From: Bacteroidales bacterium
Lineage (GTDB): Bacteria; Bacteroidota; Bacteroidia; Bacteroidales; UBA932
Direction of reading: 5' to 3'
DNA: 45,104 bases
Assembly: GCA_017961345.1 (NCBI GenBank)
Contig: JAGCXP010000064.1
Location: 1-45,104, forward strand
Part shown: piece after piece, positions 28,008 through 37,220 of the stretch
Layout of the letters: each line of letters begins with the position of its first letter
Numbering within the stretch: position 1 is the stretch's first letter
Made by a program: the position numbers and the translations under genes
Notes under the pieces: generated by a model
Database searches by the model: none
What the model was told of the DNA's origin: nothing
What the model saw: only the letters and a program-made list of their open reading frames with translations

Positions 28008-30164
28008 ATGAGTTACAAGAGAACATTGGTCACCTGTGCCCTCCCTTACGCCAACGGGCCGGTCCACATCGGCCACCTCGCCGGTGTGTACGTTCCGGCG
28101 GACATTTATGTGCGCTACAAGCGCATGCGCGGGGAGGATGTGCTGTATGTCTGCGGCTCCGACGAGCACGGCGTGCCCATTACCATCAAGGCCCGCGAGC
28201 AGGGCTGCAGCCCGCAGGATATCGTGGACCGTTACCACAAAATTATCAAGGACTCCTTCACCGGCCTGGGTATCAATTTCGACATTTATTCCCGAACCTC
28301 CTCCAAGGTGCACGAAGCCAACGCTTCGGAATTTTTCCGCAAACTCTACGATGAGGGAAAGTTCATCACCCGCGAGAGCGAACAGTTCTTTGATGAGCAG
28401 GAGCAAACTTTCCTCGCCGACCGCTATATCACCGGTACCTGCCCCCGTTGCGGCAATCCCGACGCCTATGGCGACCAGTGCGAAAAATGCGGTGCGACGC
28501 TCTCTCCCGAGGAATTGATCAACCCCAAGAGCAAACTCAGCGGCGGGGCGCTGGTCAAGAAAAAGACCACCCACTGGTACCTGCCCCTCGACCAGTACGA
28601 GGGCTGGCTGGGCCGCTGGATTCTTTCGGAACACAAGCAGTGGCGCAGCAACGTCTATGGCCAATGCAAAAGCTGGATAGACGGCGGACTGCAGCCCCGT
28701 GCCGTGAGCCGCGACCTGGACTGGGGCGTGCCCGTTCCCGTGGAAGGCGCGCAAGGCAAGGTGCTCTACGTGTGGTTCGACGCGCCCATCGGCTATATTT
28801 CCAACACCCAGGAACTGCTCCCGAATAGTTGGAAGACTTGGTGGAAGGACAGCAAGACCCGTCTGGTACACTTCATCGGCAAGGACAACATTGTCTTCCA
28901 CTGCATTGTCTTCCCCGCCATGCTCAAGGCCTATGGGGACTATATCCTGCCCGACAACGTGCCTGCCAACGAATTCCTCAATCTCGAAGGGGACAAGATT
29001 TCTACCTCCCGCGGCTGGGCCGTCTGGGCGCACGAATATCTGCAGGATTTTCCCGGAAAGGAAGACGTGCTCCGCTATGTGCTGACGGCCAACGCACCTG
29101 AGACCAAGGACAACGACTTCAGCTGGAAGGATTTCCAGACCCGCAACAACAGCGAACTGGTAGCCATTTTCGGTAACTTCGTCAACCGAGCCCTCGTTCT
29201 CACGCACAAGTATTTCGAGGGGAAGGTGCCCGCCGCCGGAGCATTGGAACCGATGGATAAGGAGGCCCTGGCGGAGATTCCCGCCCTGCGCGCGTCCCTC
29301 GAGCGCAACCTGGAGGAATTCAAGTTCCGCGAGGCGCTCAAGGATGCCCTCGGCATCGCCCGCGTAGGCAACAAATATATTTCGGACGCCGAACCCTGGA
29401 AGGTGGCCAAGACCGACCTGCAGCGTTGTGCGACCATCCTGAACGTCAGTCTGCAGATTTGCGCCGACCTGGCCGTCGCCTTCGAGCCGTTCACGCCCTT
29501 CTCCGCCCAGAAACTGCGCGGAATGCTGCGCGTGGGCCTTCAGGCCGGCTTCGACCATCGCAAGGGTGAGCAGACGACGGAAAATACCTTCCGGGAAGGG
29601 GAGGGCGCAGCCCTGCATACCCTGCCCATGGGAGCGGCTGCCGCCTATGAGGGCCTCTGCCTGGGCTGGGACGACCTCGGAAAGGAAAGCATCCTGCCCG
29701 AAGGCCATGTCCTCGGCAGTCCCGAGCTGCTTTTCGAAAAGATCGAAGATGCGCCCATCGACGCCCAGATCGCCCGTCTGGAAGCCATTCGCAAAGAGCG
29801 TGAGGCGGCCGCGGCGCTCAAGGCCGAGCCCCAGAAGGAAGAGTGCTCCTTCGAGGATTTTGAGAAGATGGATATCCGTACCGCCACGGTCCTCGAGGCC
29901 GAGCGCGTACCCAAGACCGACAAACTTCTGAAACTGACCATCGATACCGGCATCGACCGTCGCGTCATCGTCTCCGGCATCGCCGAATACTATGCGCCCG
30001 AAGATATGCTGGGCAAGCAGATCTGTATCCTGGCCAACCTCAAGCCCCGTGTCATCCGCGGCATCGAGTCCAAGGGCATGATCCTGATGGCCAGGCAGGG
30101 CGATGGGAAAATGCGTTTCATTACGCCGCAGGAAGTGCTTGTCAACGGGGCCCAAATCGGTTAA
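28008..30164 (+). CDS. metG: Methionine--tRNA ligase with C-terminal tRNA-binding domain
   Basis: 718 residues. Charges initiator and elongator tRNA-Met. The HIGH motif is at 20-23 ([10 protein letters not shown]). The zinc-binding knuckle is [18 protein letters not shown]. The catalytic KMSKS loop reads KISTS (from Lys330), a form seen across this phylum. A Trbp111/EMAP-like tRNA-binding domain occupies about 615-718 ([39 protein letters not shown]). ATG 28008 gives the family N-terminus; the longer frame from 27999 overlaps dnaG. Confidence 0.96.
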   Translation: MSYKRTLVTCALPYANGPVHIGHLAGVYVPADIYVRYKRMRGEDVLYVCGSDEHGVPITIKAREQGCSPQDIVDRYHKIIKDSFTGLGINFDIYSRTSSKVHEANASEFFRKLYDEGKFITRESEQFFDEQEQTFLADRYITGTCPRCGNPDAYGDQCEKCGATLSPEELINPKSKLSGGALVKKKTTHWYLPLDQYEGWLGRWILSEHKQWRSNVYGQCKSWIDGGLQPRAVSRDLDWGVPVPVEGAQGKVLYVWFDAPIGYISNTQELLPNSWKTWWKDSKTRLVHFIGKDNIVFHCIVFPAMLKAYGDYILPDNVPANEFLNLEGDKISTSRGWAVWAHEYLQDFPGKEDVLRYVLTANAPETKDNDFSWKDFQTRNNSELVAIFGNFVNRALVLTHKYFEGKVPAAGALEPMDKEALAEIPALRASLERNLEEFKFREALKDALGIARVGNKYISDAEPWKVAKTDLQRCATILNVSLQICADLAVAFEPFTPFSAQKLRGMLRVGLQAGFDHRKGEQTTENTFREGEGAALHTLPMGAAAAYEGLCLGWDDLGKESILPEGHVLGSPELLFEKIEDAPIDAQIARLEAIRKEREAAAALKAEPQKEECSFEDFEKMDIRTATVLEAERVPKTDKLLKLTIDTGIDRRVIVSGIAEYYAPEDMLGKQICILANLKPRVIRGIESKGMILMARQGDGKMRFITPQEVLVNGAQIG

Positions 30165-30167
30165 CCT

Positions 30168-31193
30168 ATGTTGAAAAAGGAGTATAGCAAAGACCTTTCG
30201 AAGCTCAATAGCTTCGGTATGAAGGTGCAGTCCCGGCTTTTTGTCGAGTACGACAGCCTGATGGACCTCGTGGAACTCGATTTCGACGAGCTTTTCCACC
30301 CGGTCAAACACATCGGCGCGGGCAGCAATCTCCTTTTTACCGGCGATTTTCCCGGCACCCTCCTGCATTCCGCCATCCGTTTCACGGAGGTCCTTTCCGA
30401 GGATGCGAAAGGGGTGAGGGTTTCGGTAGGCTCGGGTGTGATCTTTGATGATTTCTGCGCCTGGGCGGCCTCCAAGGGCTACTGGGGCGTGGAAAACCTC
30501 TCGCTGATACCCGGCGAAGTGGGGGCCTCGGCCGTCCAGAACATCGGCGCCTACGGCGTAGAAGTGAAAGATGTCATCGAGACGGTCTATGCCTATGATA
30601 CGAAGGAGGAGGAAATGGTGCACTTCGACGCTTCCGCGTGCGGGTACGCCTACCGTGATTCCTTCTTCAAGCACGCCGAGGGCCGTTATATCGTAACCCA
30701 CGTGGTCTTTGTCCTGTCCAAGGCCTATGCCCCCCGGCTGGATTACGGCAACATCCGCGCGGCCCTGGGCCTGGATGAAACCTCCGTTCCCAAAGGACTG
30801 ACGCCGCAGCAGGTGCGCGAGGCCATTATCCGCATCCGCCGCGAAAAACTCCCCGAAGTGGGGAAGGTGGGCAGCGCCGGCAGTTTCTTCAAGAACCCGG
30901 TCGTCTCCCGTGCCGAGTATGAGCGCATCTGCGCGCAGCATCCGGGTGTCAGCGTTCCCCATTATGAAGTGGGGGATGCGGTGAAGATCCCCGCGGGCTG
31001 GATGATCGAGCAATGTGGCTGGAAGGGCCGCCGCAGCGGAAACGCAGGCGTGTGGGACAAGCAGGCGCTCGTGCTGGTCAATGCGACCGGAGCCGCTCTG
31101 CCCGAAGAAATCCTCCGCCTGGAAAGCCAGATTATCGTGTCGGTGCGCGAGCGTTTCGGCATCGAACTTTCACCCGAAGTAGAACATCTATAA
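30168..31193 (+). CDS. murB: UDP-N-acetylenolpyruvoylglucosamine reductase
   Basis: 341 residues. FAD- and NADPH-dependent second committed step of peptidoglycan precursor synthesis. The FAD-binding region shows HIGAGSNLLFTGDF and IPGEVGASAVQNIGAYGVE. YAYRDSFFK and the proton donor Ser in GSAGSFFKNPVV mark the type I enzyme. It lies three bases after metG and 12 bases before murA, which makes its substrate. Confidence 0.96.
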   Translation: MLKKEYSKDLSKLNSFGMKVQSRLFVEYDSLMDLVELDFDELFHPVKHIGAGSNLLFTGDFPGTLLHSAIRFTEVLSEDAKGVRVSVGSGVIFDDFCAWAASKGYWGVENLSLIPGEVGASAVQNIGAYGVEVKDVIETVYAYDTKEEEMVHFDASACGYAYRDSFFKHAEGRYIVTHVVFVLSKAYAPRLDYGNIRAALGLDETSVPKGLTPQQVREAIIRIRREKLPEVGKVGSAGSFFKNPVVSRAEYERICAQHPGVSVPHYEVGDAVKIPAGWMIEQCGWKGRRSGNAGVWDKQALVLVNATGAALPEEILRLESQIIVSVRERFGIELSPEVEHL

Positions 31194-31205
31194 ATAGGTA
31201 AACCT

Positions 31206-32516
31206 ATGTCGTCATTTGTCGTAGAAGGAGGCCGTCGCCTGAGCGGCGAAATCACCCCCCAGGGAGCCAAGAACGAGGCCCTGCAGATTTTAAGCGCCGT
31301 TCTGCTCACCCCCGGCGAGGTCGTCGTCCACAACATTCCGGAGATTCTGGATATCAAGAACCTGATTCTGATGCTGGAAGGGATGGGCGTGAAAGTACGC
31401 CGCATCGCCAAGGGAAGTTGGTCTTTCCAGGCGGATGAAATCAATGAGGCCTACATCGGCAGTGATGAATTCATCGCCAAATGCGCTTCCCTGCGCGGAA
31501 GCGTGATGATTGCCGGGCCGCTCCTGACGCGCTTCGGCCGGGCGTGGTTCCCCAAGCCGGGCGGAGACAAGATCGGCCGTCGCAGGGTGGATACCCACAT
31601 CCTCGGCTTCGAACGCCTCGGCGCATCCTTCGACTATGACGCCGCCCGCAAGGCCTTTCATCTCCAGGCCCCCGATGACGGGCTGAAAGGGGCCTACATG
31701 CTGCTGGATGAGGCCTCCGTGACGGGTACGGCCAACATTCTGATGGCCGCCGTGCTCGCCAAGGGCAAGACCACCATCTTCAACGCGGCCTGCGAACCCT
31801 ATGTCCAGCAACTGTGCAAACTGCTGGTGGCGATGGGTGCCCACATCGAGGGTGTCGGCTCCAACCTGCTCCACATAAACGGCGTGGAACGCCTGCACGG
31901 AGCCACCCACACCATTCTTCCGGATATGCTGGAGGTCGGTTCCTTCATCGGAATGGCCGCCCTCACGCAAAGCGATATCACCATCAAGAACGTCTCCTGG
32001 GAGAACCTCGGTATCATTCCCGACAGTTTCCGTAAACTGGGGGTCACCCTGGAACGCATCGGAGATGACATCCACGTGCCGGCCCAGGAAAGTTACGTGA
32101 TTGATTCCTTCCTCGACGGCTCGATTATGACCATTGCGGATGCCATCTGGCCGGGCTTGACGCCGGACCTGCTGAGCGTGATGCTCGTGGTGGCGACCCA
32201 GTGCCGGGGGAGTGTGCTGATTCACCAGAAAATGTTCGAAAGCCGTTTGTTCTTTGTGGACAAACTGATCGATATGGGCGCGCAGATTATCCTTTGCGAC
32301 CCGCACCGGGCCGTCGTCATCGGCCACGACCACCGCTTCTCCCTCAAGGCGGGCCGCATGCTCTCGCCGGATATCCGTGCCGGTATCGCCCTGCTGATTG
32401 CCGCGATGTCCGCCAAGGGCACCAGCGTCATCGACAACATCGATCAGATCGACCGCGGCTACGAGGATATCGACCTCCGTCTCAATGCGCTGGGTGCCAG
32501 TATCAAGCGCGTGTAG
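31206..32516 (+). CDS. murA: UDP-N-acetylglucosamine 1-carboxyvinyltransferase, Asp-type active site
   Basis: 436 residues. Transfers enolpyruvate to UDP-GlcNAc, the first step of peptidoglycan synthesis. The N-terminus has GAKNEALQILSAVLLT, and the mobile loop reads PKPGGDKIGRRRVDTHI. Asp121 occupies the place of the catalytic Cys115 of E. coli MurA. In other bacteria Cys-to-Asp at this site keeps activity and gives intrinsic fosfomycin resistance, because the drug alkylates that Cys. Its last codons overlap the signal-peptide region of the next gene. Confidence 0.96.
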   Translation: MSSFVVEGGRRLSGEITPQGAKNEALQILSAVLLTPGEVVVHNIPEILDIKNLILMLEGMGVKVRRIAKGSWSFQADEINEAYIGSDEFIAKCASLRGSVMIAGPLLTRFGRAWFPKPGGDKIGRRRVDTHILGFERLGASFDYDAARKAFHLQAPDDGLKGAYMLLDEASVTGTANILMAAVLAKGKTTIFNAACEPYVQQLCKLLVAMGAHIEGVGSNLLHINGVERLHGATHTILPDMLEVGSFIGMAALTQSDITIKNVSWENLGIIPDSFRKLGVTLERIGDDIHVPAQESYVIDSFLDGSIMTIADAIWPGLTPDLLSVMLVVATQCRGSVLIHQKMFESRLFFVDKLIDMGAQIILCDPHRAVVIGHDHRFSLKAGRMLSPDIRAGIALLIAAMSAKGTSVIDNIDQIDRGYEDIDLRLNALGASIKRV

Positions 32517-34917
32517 GGCCCTGGCGCTCGCCGCGTGTCTGTTTCCGCTGCTTTCGCAGAAGGCAAGTGCCGCGCCGACGCTTTCGGACACGCTTGCACT
32601 GCGCTATGATGCCTATGTGCAATGGTGCGCTCCGGAAAAACTCTATGCCCATCTGGACCGGACCTGCTATACCGTCGGGGAGACCATCTGGTTTCGCGGC
32701 TATCTGCAAAACGCTTCCCAAAGGAGCATGCTCCCGCTCAGCCGTTATATCTATGCGGAATTGCTGGATGCGAAGGGACACGCGGTCACCCGTGTGAAAG
32801 TCAAGGAAGAAGACGGGATTTTTCCCGGCTATCTGAAGGTGCCGGGCAGCCTCGAGACCGGTTTTTATACCTTCCGCGCCTATTCCCAGAGCCAACTCAA
32901 CGTCCCTTCGGACTATCTCTTCAATGAACGCATCCGCGTGGTGGGGGACAAGAAGAAAAAGATGATACCTCCCAAGACGAATCCCCGCGATGTACGCCTG
33001 AGTTTTTATCCGGAGAGCGGACGCTATTTTGCCGGCGTGCGCTCAACGATTGCCGTCAAGGCGACGGACAAGGCGGGACGGAGCGTGGATTGCGAAGGAC
33101 GGGTCGTGGACGCGGCCGGGCAGACGCTTGCGCGCTTTCTGACGGTGCACGACGGAATGGGAAAAATGGAATTTACGCCCGAGGCGAATACCAAATATTT
33201 CGTGGAAACCGCCTCCGGAAAGCGTTTCCCGCTGCCTGCGCCCGCAACGGACGGGGCCGTCATCCGTCTGAGAATCGAAGCGTCTTCCTATCTGATCTCC
33301 GTGGTAGGGCAGGGGGAAGGAAAGGCTTCTTTGCTGCTGCGGGACGCAGGGGCGCTCACACCGCTTACGAACCTGAAGCTGGACGGTAGAGTGCAGACCT
33401 TCAGGGTGGAGAAAAGTGAATTCCGTCCGGGCATCAACCATCTGCTGCTGGTGGACTCGCGGGGCATGATTCTCGCGGAGCGCCTGTTTTTCGTCTATGG
33501 GACGTCCATCCCGCGCTGCTCGGTGACCCCCACGGATTTCATCGCCTATCCCCGCTCGCTTGTGAAGGCGGAAGTCTCCCTTGCGGACGCCGACGGCAAC
33601 GCACTGACGGGGGACTGTTCCGTTTCCGTGACAAGGGCCGTACTGGAACATTGGCAGCAGTCTTCCGGTATCCTTTCCTACCTGGGGCTTTCCTCGGAAC
33701 TGGCGGGAACGATCAACAGCCCCGACTGGTATTTCGACGCGCAGACGCCCCTTGCTAATCGCATCCGGGCCATGGACCTGCTGATGATGATCCAGGGCTG
33801 GCGTTATTACGACCTCGACCAAATGTTCAAGCTGGTCGGCGGAAAAGTCAGCGCGAAATATGCCCGGGAGACCAAGCAGACCGTACGGGGCAGTATCCGG
33901 CGCTTTATCTCGCGAAAGCCTCCCAAGCACTTCAGTTTCAACCTGATGGTTCCGAAACTCAAGTTCTACCGCAGCGTGCAGGTGGACCAAGCGGATTCGT
34001 ATGTGATTGACAGCCTGGATTTTGAGGAGAATACGGGCTTTGTCATCAAGATTGCCTCCTCCCGGGTGGGGATGGACTACATTCCCAAGTGGGACGGAGA
34101 TAGGCTGGCGCCCTCCTTCCTTTACAAAGGCGCGCCCGGCTATGCCAGCGACACCCGTTCCCATCAGCGGGAAGCCTCCTTGGGCGGCATATCTGCCGAT
34201 ACGCTCAAGGCCGCCGTCGTCGTGGCGGATGCGGGGGAGAGCGACGTGTTGAGTTACGGGACCAGTTACACCGATGAACTTTCCTCCTATGCGCATATGA
34301 CGCTGATCGAATATGTGCAGATGAAAAAGGCCTCGTTCGAGTATGACGGCGACAAAATGATCAACTATTCGGGCCGTGCGGGGCGAGGGAACCCCGGTTC
34401 GAGACACGCGTTGAAAATGATTAGCGACGAAAGCGGAGGCATCGGCAGCGATGACGACGGCTTCGAAAGCGATGGGGGCATCGGCAAGGGCGCGGTCCGC
34501 CTGATGGTGAACGGCAACGACGAACCCTGGTGGAACTACGATATGGTCTATATGGACGAAGTCCAGAGCATCAATATCTCATCCGCCGCCGGCGGGGGCG
34601 TCGTGTCCATTACGATGAAAAAACTCAAGCCCCGCGACGCCCTGGAACGCGACCCTTCTATCCTCTATTTTGTGCCGCTGGGCTATCAGGTTCCGCAGAC
34701 CTTCTCCTCGCCCCGTTACGATCTGGGCGATGCGGAATTCATCGACAACCGCAACACCGTCTTCTGGACCCCTTCCCTGCGCATCGAAAACGGCAAGGCG
34801 GAAATCCTTTTCTGCAACACCGACCTTCAGGATTTTCCCTATATCGTCCGCGTCGAAGGCCTCACCTCCGACGGCCGTCCCTTCTCGAAGCATTGCACGC
34901 TGATGCCGAAGGAGTAG
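32485..34917 (+). CDS. Large exported MG2/plug-like protein of unknown function
   Basis: About 810 residues from ATG 32485, which overlaps murA by 32 bases in another frame; GTG 32494 is an alternative. The signal peptide ends near LLSQKASA. An N-terminal domain (about 25-130) with YAHLDRTCYTVGETIWFRGY resembles the MG2 domain of alpha-2-macroglobulin-type proteins. Several beta-rich modules follow. The C-terminal part contains MVNGNDEPWWNYDMVYMDEV and GGGVVSITMKKLKPRD, similar to the plug domain of TonB-dependent transporters, but no barrel is present. Such proteins recur in Bacteroidota. Function unknown; an outer-membrane or periplasmic scaffold role is possible. Convergent with dusB, one base apart. 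Confidence 0.75.
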   Translation: MRWVPVSSACRALALAACLFPLLSQKASAAPTLSDTLALRYDAYVQWCAPEKLYAHLDRTCYTVGETIWFRGYLQNASQRSMLPLSRYIYAELLDAKGHAVTRVKVKEEDGIFPGYLKVPGSLETGFYTFRAYSQSQLNVPSDYLFNERIRVVGDKKKKMIPPKTNPRDVRLSFYPESGRYFAGVRSTIAVKATDKAGRSVDCEGRVVDAAGQTLARFLTVHDGMGKMEFTPEANTKYFVETASGKRFPLPAPATDGAVIRLRIEASSYLISVVGQGEGKASLLLRDAGALTPLTNLKLDGRVQTFRVEKSEFRPGINHLLLVDSRGMILAERLFFVYGTSIPRCSVTPTDFIAYPRSLVKAEVSLADADGNALTGDCSVSVTRAVLEHWQQSSGILSYLGLSSELAGTINSPDWYFDAQTPLANRIRAMDLLMMIQGWRYYDLDQMFKLVGGKVSAKYARETKQTVRGSIRRFISRKPPKHFSFNLMVPKLKFYRSVQVDQADSYVIDSLDFEENTGFVIKIASSRVGMDYIPKWDGDRLAPSFLYKGAPGYASDTRSHQREASLGGISADTLKAAVVVADAGESDVLSYGTSYTDELSSYAHMTLIEYVQMKKASFEYDGDKMINYSGRAGRGNPGSRHALKMISDESGGIGSDDDGFESDGGIGKGAVRLMVNGNDEPWWNYDMVYMDEVQSINISSAAGGGVVSITMKKLKPRDALERDPSILYFVPLGYQVPQTFSSPRYDLGDAEFIDNRNTVFWTPSLRIENGKAEILFCNTDLQDFPYIVRVEGLTSDGRPFSKHCTLMPKE

Positions 34918-34918
34918 C

Positions 34919-35953
34919 TTACACCTGATACACATTCCCCGCGGGCGGAGCGGGAGCGTCGCCCCACTGCGCATCGACTTCATCGAGCAGGGAAAAGAGG
35001 GTGGCGGGGTCGCTTTCCGTCACGAGGCGGATGCGCATCTGTTCGAAATTCTCGAGCCCCTTGAAGTAGCAGCTCAGGTGTCGGCGCATTTCCAGGACGC
35101 CGGCCTTTTCACCTTTCAGATCGAGGGAAAGCTGCAGATGGCGCCGGGCGAGGGCGACCCGTTCGCGCACTCCCATTTCGGGCAGCCGTTCGCCGGTTTG
35201 GAGATAATGCTTGATTTCCCGGAAAATCCAGGGATGGCCGAAGGTAGCGCGACCAATCATAATCCCGTCCACACCATAGCGGTCGAAGGCCTCTTTGGCT
35301 CCCTCGGGCGTGCGGATGTCTCCGTTTCCGATGATGGGGATGTGCATGCGGGGGTTTTCCTTGATGGCGCCGATGAGGGTCCAGTCCGCCTGGCCTGTGT
35401 ACATTTGCTGCCGGGTGCGCCCGTGGACCGTCAGGGCCTGGATGCCCACGTCCTGCAGGCGTTCGGCCAGGTCCACGATGATCTTGCTTTCCTCGTCCCA
35501 GCCCAGCCGCGTCTTGACGGTGACCGGCTTGGAAACGGCCTCCACCACGGCTTTGGTGATGGCGACCATCTTGTCGGGCTCTTTCATCATCCCGCTTCCG
35601 GCGCCGCGGCCCGCAATTTTTCGGACGGGACAGCCGAAGTTGATATCGATGACATCGGCCCCGTGTCCGCCGACGAGTTCCTGCGCCCGCTCGGCCAGCC
35701 GTGCCGACTCTACCATCGCCTCGGGGAGATGACCGTAAATCTGGATGCCGATGGGGGCCTCTTCATCAGAGGTTTTGAACTTATCGAAGGACTTGACGCT
35801 TTCGTGCATCAGGCCGTCGGAGGAGACGAACTCGGTATAGACCATATCCGCGCCGTAGTCCTTGCATACCACGCGGAAGGATGCGTCGGTCACATCCTCC
35901 ATCGGGGCGAGCAGCAAGGGTTTTTCGCCGAGGTCCAGGTCTCCGATTTTCAC
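34919..35953 (-). CDS. dusB: tRNA-dihydrouridine synthase (DusB type)
   Basis: 344 residues. FMN enzyme that reduces uridines in the tRNA D-loop. LLAPMEDVTDASFR opens the TIM barrel, DINFGCPVRK holds the catalytic Cys, and KPVTVKTRLGW and LTVHGRTRQQMY follow. The start is GTG at 35953, giving the expected MKIGDLDLGEKPLLLAPM. Its GTG overlaps the preceding SGNH gene's TAG by one base (TAGTG), so the two are coupled. Confidence 0.95.
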   Translation of the reverse strand: MKIGDLDLGEKPLLLAPMEDVTDASFRVVCKDYGADMVYTEFVSSDGLMHESVKSFDKFKTSDEEAPIGIQIYGHLPEAMVESARLAERAQELVGGHGADVIDINFGCPVRKIAGRGAGSGMMKEPDKMVAITKAVVEAVSKPVTVKTRLGWDEESKIIVDLAERLQDVGIQALTVHGRTRQQMYTGQADWTLIGAIKENPRMHIPIIGNGDIRTPEGAKEAFDRYGVDGIMIGRATFGHPWIFREIKHYLQTGERLPEMGVRERVALARRHLQLSLDLKGEKAGVLEMRRHLSCYFKGLENFEQMRIRLVTESDPATLFSLLDEVDAQWGDAPAPPAGNVYQV

Positions 35954-37074
35954 TATTTGATGCCGTATTTGGCGAGAATCTTCAGGATGGGTTTCTCAAT
36001 GCTGCGGGCCCAGAGGGTATAGCCGCGGTCATTGGGATGCGTGCCGTCCACGGAAGTCTCGTGGTCGTCGGCGGAAGCGTTGGCCTTGACATAATACACA
36101 TCCTTGTATTTTTTGCAGAGAATCGGCATTAGGGAATCGGACATATCCCGCTGCGCCTGGTTGATGGCACGCTTGCGGAGGTCGAAGTTGCCGCTCTCGC
36201 GGGTGATGGTGCGCTGGAAAATCAGCGGTTTGCCCGGATGCGCCTTCACCATGCGCTCGACAAAGCCCTCCAGACGCTCTTTGATCATCGCGGCGGTGGG
36301 GTTGGAGAAAGCGTCGAAGACATAGGCGTCCGCTTCCACGCTTTCAAGGAAATGGGCGAACTGTTCCTGCATCTTGCAGTTCCCGCTGAATCCCAGACCG
36401 ATGACTTCCAGTCCCGTGAAACGCTCGAACTGCATCGGATAGGCCATACCGGCCCGGCTCACGCTGATGCCCTGGGTGAAACTGGAGCCGTGGAAGACCA
36501 CCTTGTGGTGGAAGGGCGAGGGGGCCGCCTCGATCTTTGCATCCTCGGCAATGCCGATGCTAAGCGTTTTCAACTCGGAATAGAGCGGAAGATACAGAAG
36601 GCACAATTTCTCGCTGCGCTCCATTCCTTCCACGAGGGTAAGGGGCTCCGTGCGGTATTTCCCGTTGATCCGCCGTCCATTGCCCTTGGCGCCCGCCCAG
36701 AGCCAGTTTTTCCCGTCTTTGATATAGAGGTCGAAGCCGTGATAGGCCATCGGCATCGTGTTGATACCGCTGTACTCCCAACCATATTCGGCGTTGACGG
36801 TAATCACCGGGGAATCGGTTTTGAAGACCAGCGCCCAACCGGCCGGAGAAATCGCCTGTTCCCGCTCGCCTTTGCTGAATCCCTTGAAGGCGCAGGTGTC
36901 GATGCGGTGGTAATATTCACCCGTCGGCACGTTGCTTTTACCAATCAGAGTAAGTTCCTTCGCATCCACATACCTCAGCGTCAATTCCTTGACCAGGGGA
37001 TAGGCTTTCTCCCCGGCGAAAGCCGGACCGCATAGCATCAGGGCGAAAAAAAGTACGATCGCGTTCTTTTTCAT
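35953..37074 (-). CDS. SGNH/GDSL-family hydrolase, exported
   Basis: 373 residues with a signal peptide (MKKNAIVLFFALMLCGPAFA). An N-terminal beta-rich domain precedes an SGNH hydrolase domain with block I VVFHGSSFTQG (catalytic Ser), GLGFSGNCKMQ (oxyanion Gly and Asn) and DGTHPNDRGY (Asp and His). It probably deacylates or deacetylates glycans or lipids in the periplasm; the substrate is unknown. ATG 37074 starts the signal peptide; a longer frame to 37161 reads through the tRNA and is rejected. Upstream gene of the dusB pair on this strand. Confidence 0.9.
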   Translation of the reverse strand: MKKNAIVLFFALMLCGPAFAGEKAYPLVKELTLRYVDAKELTLIGKSNVPTGEYYHRIDTCAFKGFSKGEREQAISPAGWALVFKTDSPVITVNAEYGWEYSGINTMPMAYHGFDLYIKDGKNWLWAGAKGNGRRINGKYRTEPLTLVEGMERSEKLCLLYLPLYSELKTLSIGIAEDAKIEAAPSPFHHKVVFHGSSFTQGISVSRAGMAYPMQFERFTGLEVIGLGFSGNCKMQEQFAHFLESVEADAYVFDAFSNPTAAMIKERLEGFVERMVKAHPGKPLIFQRTITRESGNFDLRKRAINQAQRDMSDSLMPILCKKYKDVYYVKANASADDHETSVDGTHPNDRGYTLWARSIEKPILKILAKYGIK

Positions 37075-37086
37075 ACGAAGAATGAT

Positions 37087-37118
37087 TTTGAAAATATCAA
37101 TATAAATATCTACCTTTG
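37087..37118 (+). promoter_or_regulatory. Promoter of tRNA-Arg
   Basis: TTTG at 37087-37090, exactly 20 bases, then TACCTTTG at 37111-37118. Both parts match the Bacteroidota consensus perfectly, and the tRNA begins 15 bases later. Confidence 0.85.
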
Positions 37119-37133
37119 CAATCACTTTTGGCC

Positions 37134-37207
37134 GGTCCAGTAGCTCAGTTGGATAGAGCAACAGCCTTCTAAGCTGTGGGTCTTGGGTTCGAATCCCAAC
37201 TGGATCA
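37134..37207 (+). tRNA. tRNA-Arg (anticodon TCT)
   Basis: 74 bases. Acceptor arm GGTCCAG (37134-37140) pairs with CTGGATC (37200-37206), with one G-U pair. The D arm uses GCTC/GAGC. The anticodon arm ACAGC-CTTCTAA-GCTGT gives anticodon TCT, which reads AGA. The T arm is TTGGG-TTCGAAT-CCCAA. The discriminator is A; CCA is not encoded. Confidence 0.97.
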
Positions 37208-37220
37208 CACGTTTGTCTAC

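Noticed and set aside
28992..29012. A defective KMSKS loop in metG
   Set aside because: KISTS at this place is the ordinary form in methionyl-tRNA synthetases of this phylum, so it does not indicate a broken enzyme.
27762..31013. 1083-residue ORF on the minus strand
   Set aside because: Antisense to dnaG, metG and murB, all of which have full catalytic motifs.
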